Shown here piece after piece: positions 61,688-64,000 of a DNA stretch of 64,000 bases (positions within the stretch are counted from its first letter, which is position 1; every line of letters begins with the position of its first letter). Both the position numbers and the translations under genes were made by a program. The DNA is from Circinella minor. Taxonomy: Eukaryota; Mucoromycota; Mucoromycetes; Mucorales; Lichtheimiaceae. The notes beneath the pieces were generated by a model, which saw only the letters and a list, made by a program, of their open reading frames with translations, was not told the origin of the DNA and made no database searches. The stretch is from NCBI GenBank assembly GCA_016758965.1, contig JAEPRB010000215.1, positions 1 to 64,000 of the forward strand, read 5' to 3'.

Positions 61688-62812
61688 TCAAAAAATTGTA
61701 ATGACCGCCACACATCCAATCAATCCTAAAGAAGCCAATATTCGCCATATACTGTATCTTCGTTTCGGTATCCCTGTCAAACCGAAATGGTCCATAATGC
61801 ATCCCATGATTACCTAATATCATTATACATTATTGCGAAGAGTTAGACCCTGTAAAAAATATACAAAAATGTCTGACATTGTGGAACAAGAGAGGGTTAT
61901 GTCATTTCTTTTGCATATTAAATAATTACCTGAGCACACACAAAAACGCTAAGTACAACACCTGCACCCATTTGAGTCACCGTAAAAATATTGACAATTA
62001 CATAGTAGGTACCTAATATACCACCTAATAATAAAATGATAAGGGAAATAGAATATACTTATTTTGGAAAAAATCAAATCTAGATAAATATTCACCTATC
62101 CACGAAAACCAAGGTGACTCTAAATATTTGTTTACAAAGGTTTATTTTTTTATTATTTGGTTTGGGTGGGAAAAATAACAACTTTTTTTTCTGACAATAA
62201 TTTCAACAACAATAATAAAATAAAATATCACACACCTTTTAATCCTTTAATGGTCGGCTTTGGAGTTTTTAAGATCAGAATATCAATTAAAAAAGCAAGT
62301 ATTTCCATAAATAATCCAACTACAAAATTAGTTACAGCGGAAAATGATCTACCAGCAGTGACACGCATAGCACCATTAGCAGCTACAGCACAGTATTTTT
62401 GTCAGCATGCATTTTAGATCGTGAGTCACATTTACAAAGTTAAATAACAAGTAATACTGTATTATATACCCGATTGGAACGCAACTGCTGTGCCACCCCC
62501 TACCACCAACAACATAGCAATCGTTTTTCCATTGAATAACATCCCCTTAATTCCTTTGGGATTATCGACATACGTTTCGTCCTCGATTTGTTGATCTATA
62601 ATTTGATGCTCTTTGTTGTTCTCATCTTCAATTGTTCTCGATGTAAATATTTCCGCAGTAGTAGGGGGGCGCTGTGACTCTTCATCCCTGATATTATCGT
62701 CGTTGTCCAACGTGCTATCGGTTCGTCGTTCATCTTGACTTGTTGATAGTTGATCGATGCTAACTTGAACTGTAGATGCTGATGAAGTATCATAATGATG
62801 ACATTGTGGCAT
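61688..62812 (-). CDS. YdcZ/DUF606-type DMT membrane protein
   Basis: Five exons: 62812-62470, 62382-62236, 62119-62096 (24 nt), 62024-61930, 61813-61688; 244 aa. About 95 acidic, Ser/Thr-rich residues come first, then a five-helix membrane domain. Family marks are GGGTAVAFQSGAANGAMR with a following GRSFSAVTNFVVG, then SPWFSWIGGILGTYYV with MGAGVVLSVFVCAQ, then MDHFGLTG and a final helix. In the bacterial YdcZ (DUF606) family these correspond to Q-x-x-x-N-A-x-L, the P-x-W-x-x-x-GG-x-x-G and the D-x-F-G segments. Members are half-size DMT-superfamily proteins thought to export small molecules; no substrate is established. The 24-nt exon encodes ESPWFSWI. The start is the first ATG of the open frame. 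Confidence 0.8.
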
Positions 62813-63047
62813 ATTATTAGAAAAAGTAGCGAAAACAAAAAAAAAAGTGTAGTGAAAAGAGAAAAAAAAGTTCAATCATGAAAAAACCAGAGTTTGGTTT
62901 TACTTTTTTATAAGGTTTTTTTTTCGGTGTCACCATGACTGAATTACTCAGCAAGGTGTATGTAAAAGGTTTATTTAATGAATAAGAATAGTTAAGATCC
63001 CCTTGGGTTTGATTGGCGGGGATCTTTTTTTTTTTTTTTTGGTCGGA
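62813..63047. other. YdcZ-like 5' flank and ARV1 3' flank
   Basis: Short AT-rich gap with an 18-nt or so T run at 63025-63040, 8 bp beyond the ARV1 stop. No gene. Confidence 0.5.
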
Positions 63048-64000
63048 TCAAAGACTAATCCAGATGGTATGATCACTAACACCATCAACAAAAGTAAAAA
63101 TGAATTGTGCCATGAATTTTCCGAGTATACCAATAATCATGATAACTAACACTCTTAAACTTGAAATTCCCAAGTACACTAAGAGAAAAAAAAAGCAATT
63201 AACTGTAAATGTTATATAATATATATTTTTTTGTCCAGATACATTTAATTATATGGTATATGTTTGTACCTGACAATGCTTCAGTGTTGGAAGCCAATAC
63301 AATTAGACCGACAAGCCAAGAATATTCTAGCTGTTTGTAATCCCATATCACCATCAAAATAAGTAACATTTTACCAAAACTGGATATTACCAAGGCCATG
63401 GCAACATAATTGTATCTAATATTTGACAGAGTTTAGTTCCTTAGTAAAGATGTGGTTTCCAGGCAACAGTAAAAAAGGGATATACCGTATTTTTTTCGAG
63501 CTGGGTAGAAGAAGTTGAATAGCTAATCGTATAAATCCATGAAATGTAACAAATTCTAAATATTTCGAATTACACATATATGTAAGTAAACATAGTATTG
63601 GATGATGGATATATCATTTTGTAATTCCTTTAATACCGAAAATACAAAGAGCAAGTATATAAAGATATTGGTGGTATAATGGGCGCGGAGCAAATGTGGA
63701 ATTATAATCGGCGTAATAAGTTTCAAGACGAAACCATTTAATATCTACAGTACAAAATGTTCTCTATAAATACTTATAATTTGATACGTATTATACTTTT
63801 CAATCATCAGACACTTACAAACTTCAAATAAAATAAGTAGGATTGCAAAACGCGCCACGTGAGGCTTTTTAAATTTAATAGGTTAACTTTCTGAAAATTA
63901 GCATGTGCTTCTTTTTCTTAACTGTAACTAGTTATGTATATTTACTTCAATGCCACTTCCCGATTGTGCTATGCGATTAAATAGCAGATGTCGATATACT
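63048..64000 (-). CDS. ARV1: ARV1 sterol/lipid homeostasis protein, 5' end outside window
   Basis: Six exons visible, the first cut by the window edge: 64000-63946, 63864-63819, 63744-63637, 63555-63486, 63415-63270, 63178-63048. Conserved Arv1 text: YRHLLFNR, ILFEVYIKWFRLETY, SSFGKMLLILMVIWDY, LASNTEALS. ARV1 is an ER multi-spanning protein involved in sterol distribution and GPI-anchor synthesis. The N-terminal zinc-binding Arv1 homology domain (CxxC...CxxC) lies beyond position 64000. The acceptor at 63864 is preceded by AAAAAG and is less pyrimidine-rich than usual; the nearer-looking CAG at 63893-63891 would run into a TAA in the required frame. The last exon ends HTIWISL. Confidence 0.9.

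Noticed and set aside
62813..62875. Upstream extension of the YdcZ-like protein to 62875
   Set aside because: The extended frame would begin at TTG and is Phe-rich leader; the first ATG is at 62812.
63865..63893. CAG acceptor at 63893-63891 for the second visible ARV1 exon
   Set aside because: The required frame would hit TAA six bases on; the AAAAAG acceptor ending at 63865 keeps phase 0 and conserved sequence.

Overview
The window is AT-rich nuclear DNA from a filamentous fungus, most likely an early-diverging Mucoromycota (Mucorales-type) genome. The evidence is many genes interrupted by short GT-AG introns (about 50-130 nt), fungal family members such as SLY41, MNR2, RIC1, NOT4, HCS1 and ARV1, a eukaryotic tRNA-Glu, and relics of a non-LTR retrotransposon and a tyrosine-recombinase element of a kind I associate with Mucorales. 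The lineage call is inference. No bacterial signals (operons, CRISPR, ribosome binding sites) are present. I rebuilt all gene models by hand from splice sites, reading frame and protein-family conservation; in every model the exon phases close.

Layout. 1-4,700: tRNA-Glu(UUC), then intergenic DNA and a decayed LINE-like element. 4,698-12,866: an EamA/DMT transporter (-), a TPX2-motif protein (+), and a CARM1/PRMT4-type arginine methyltransferase (+), with a possible TnpB/Fanzor-like fragment between the last two. 13,271-17,710: a 12-exon gene (-) for a secreted Ser/Thr-rich mucin-like protein with 13 tandem 63-bp repeats and a very acidic tail. 18,862-19,437: a small four-exon membrane-protein gene with no long ORF. 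20,031-21,872: SLY41-like transporter (-). 23,500-25,100: a broken tyrosine-recombinase element. 26,719-29,742: HCS1/IGHMBP2-type SF1 helicase whose Walker A motif appears to need a 2-nt microexon. 29,813-30,618: a coiled-coil protein (-). 31,953-33,758: alginate-lyase-fold protein (-). 35,835-41,342: 21-exon RIC1 (+). 42,043-44,535: MNR2-type CorA Mg2+ transporter (+). 45,933-50,674: NOT4 (+) with a very long Q/P-rich tail. 51,284-53,352 and 55,823-57,788: two tandem paralogous secreted SGNH/phospholipase-B-like enzymes (-). 59,750-60,545: ribosomal protein eL15 (+). 61,688-62,812: YdcZ/DUF606-type membrane protein (-). 63,048-64,000: the 3' part of ARV1 (-), cut by the window edge.

Functionally the region is mostly housekeeping: Golgi and membrane traffic (SLY41, RIC1), sterol/lipid homeostasis (ARV1), ion and metabolite transport, mRNA turnover (NOT4), translation (eL15, tRNA-Glu), DNA/RNA unwinding (HCS1) and chromatin methylation (CARM1). 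Secreted or surface functions (mucin-like protein, two PLB-like esterases) are interspersed. I see no operon-like or defence-like gene system; the most unusual items are the inferred 2-nt microexon, the repetitive mucin-like gene and the small unrecognised membrane protein.
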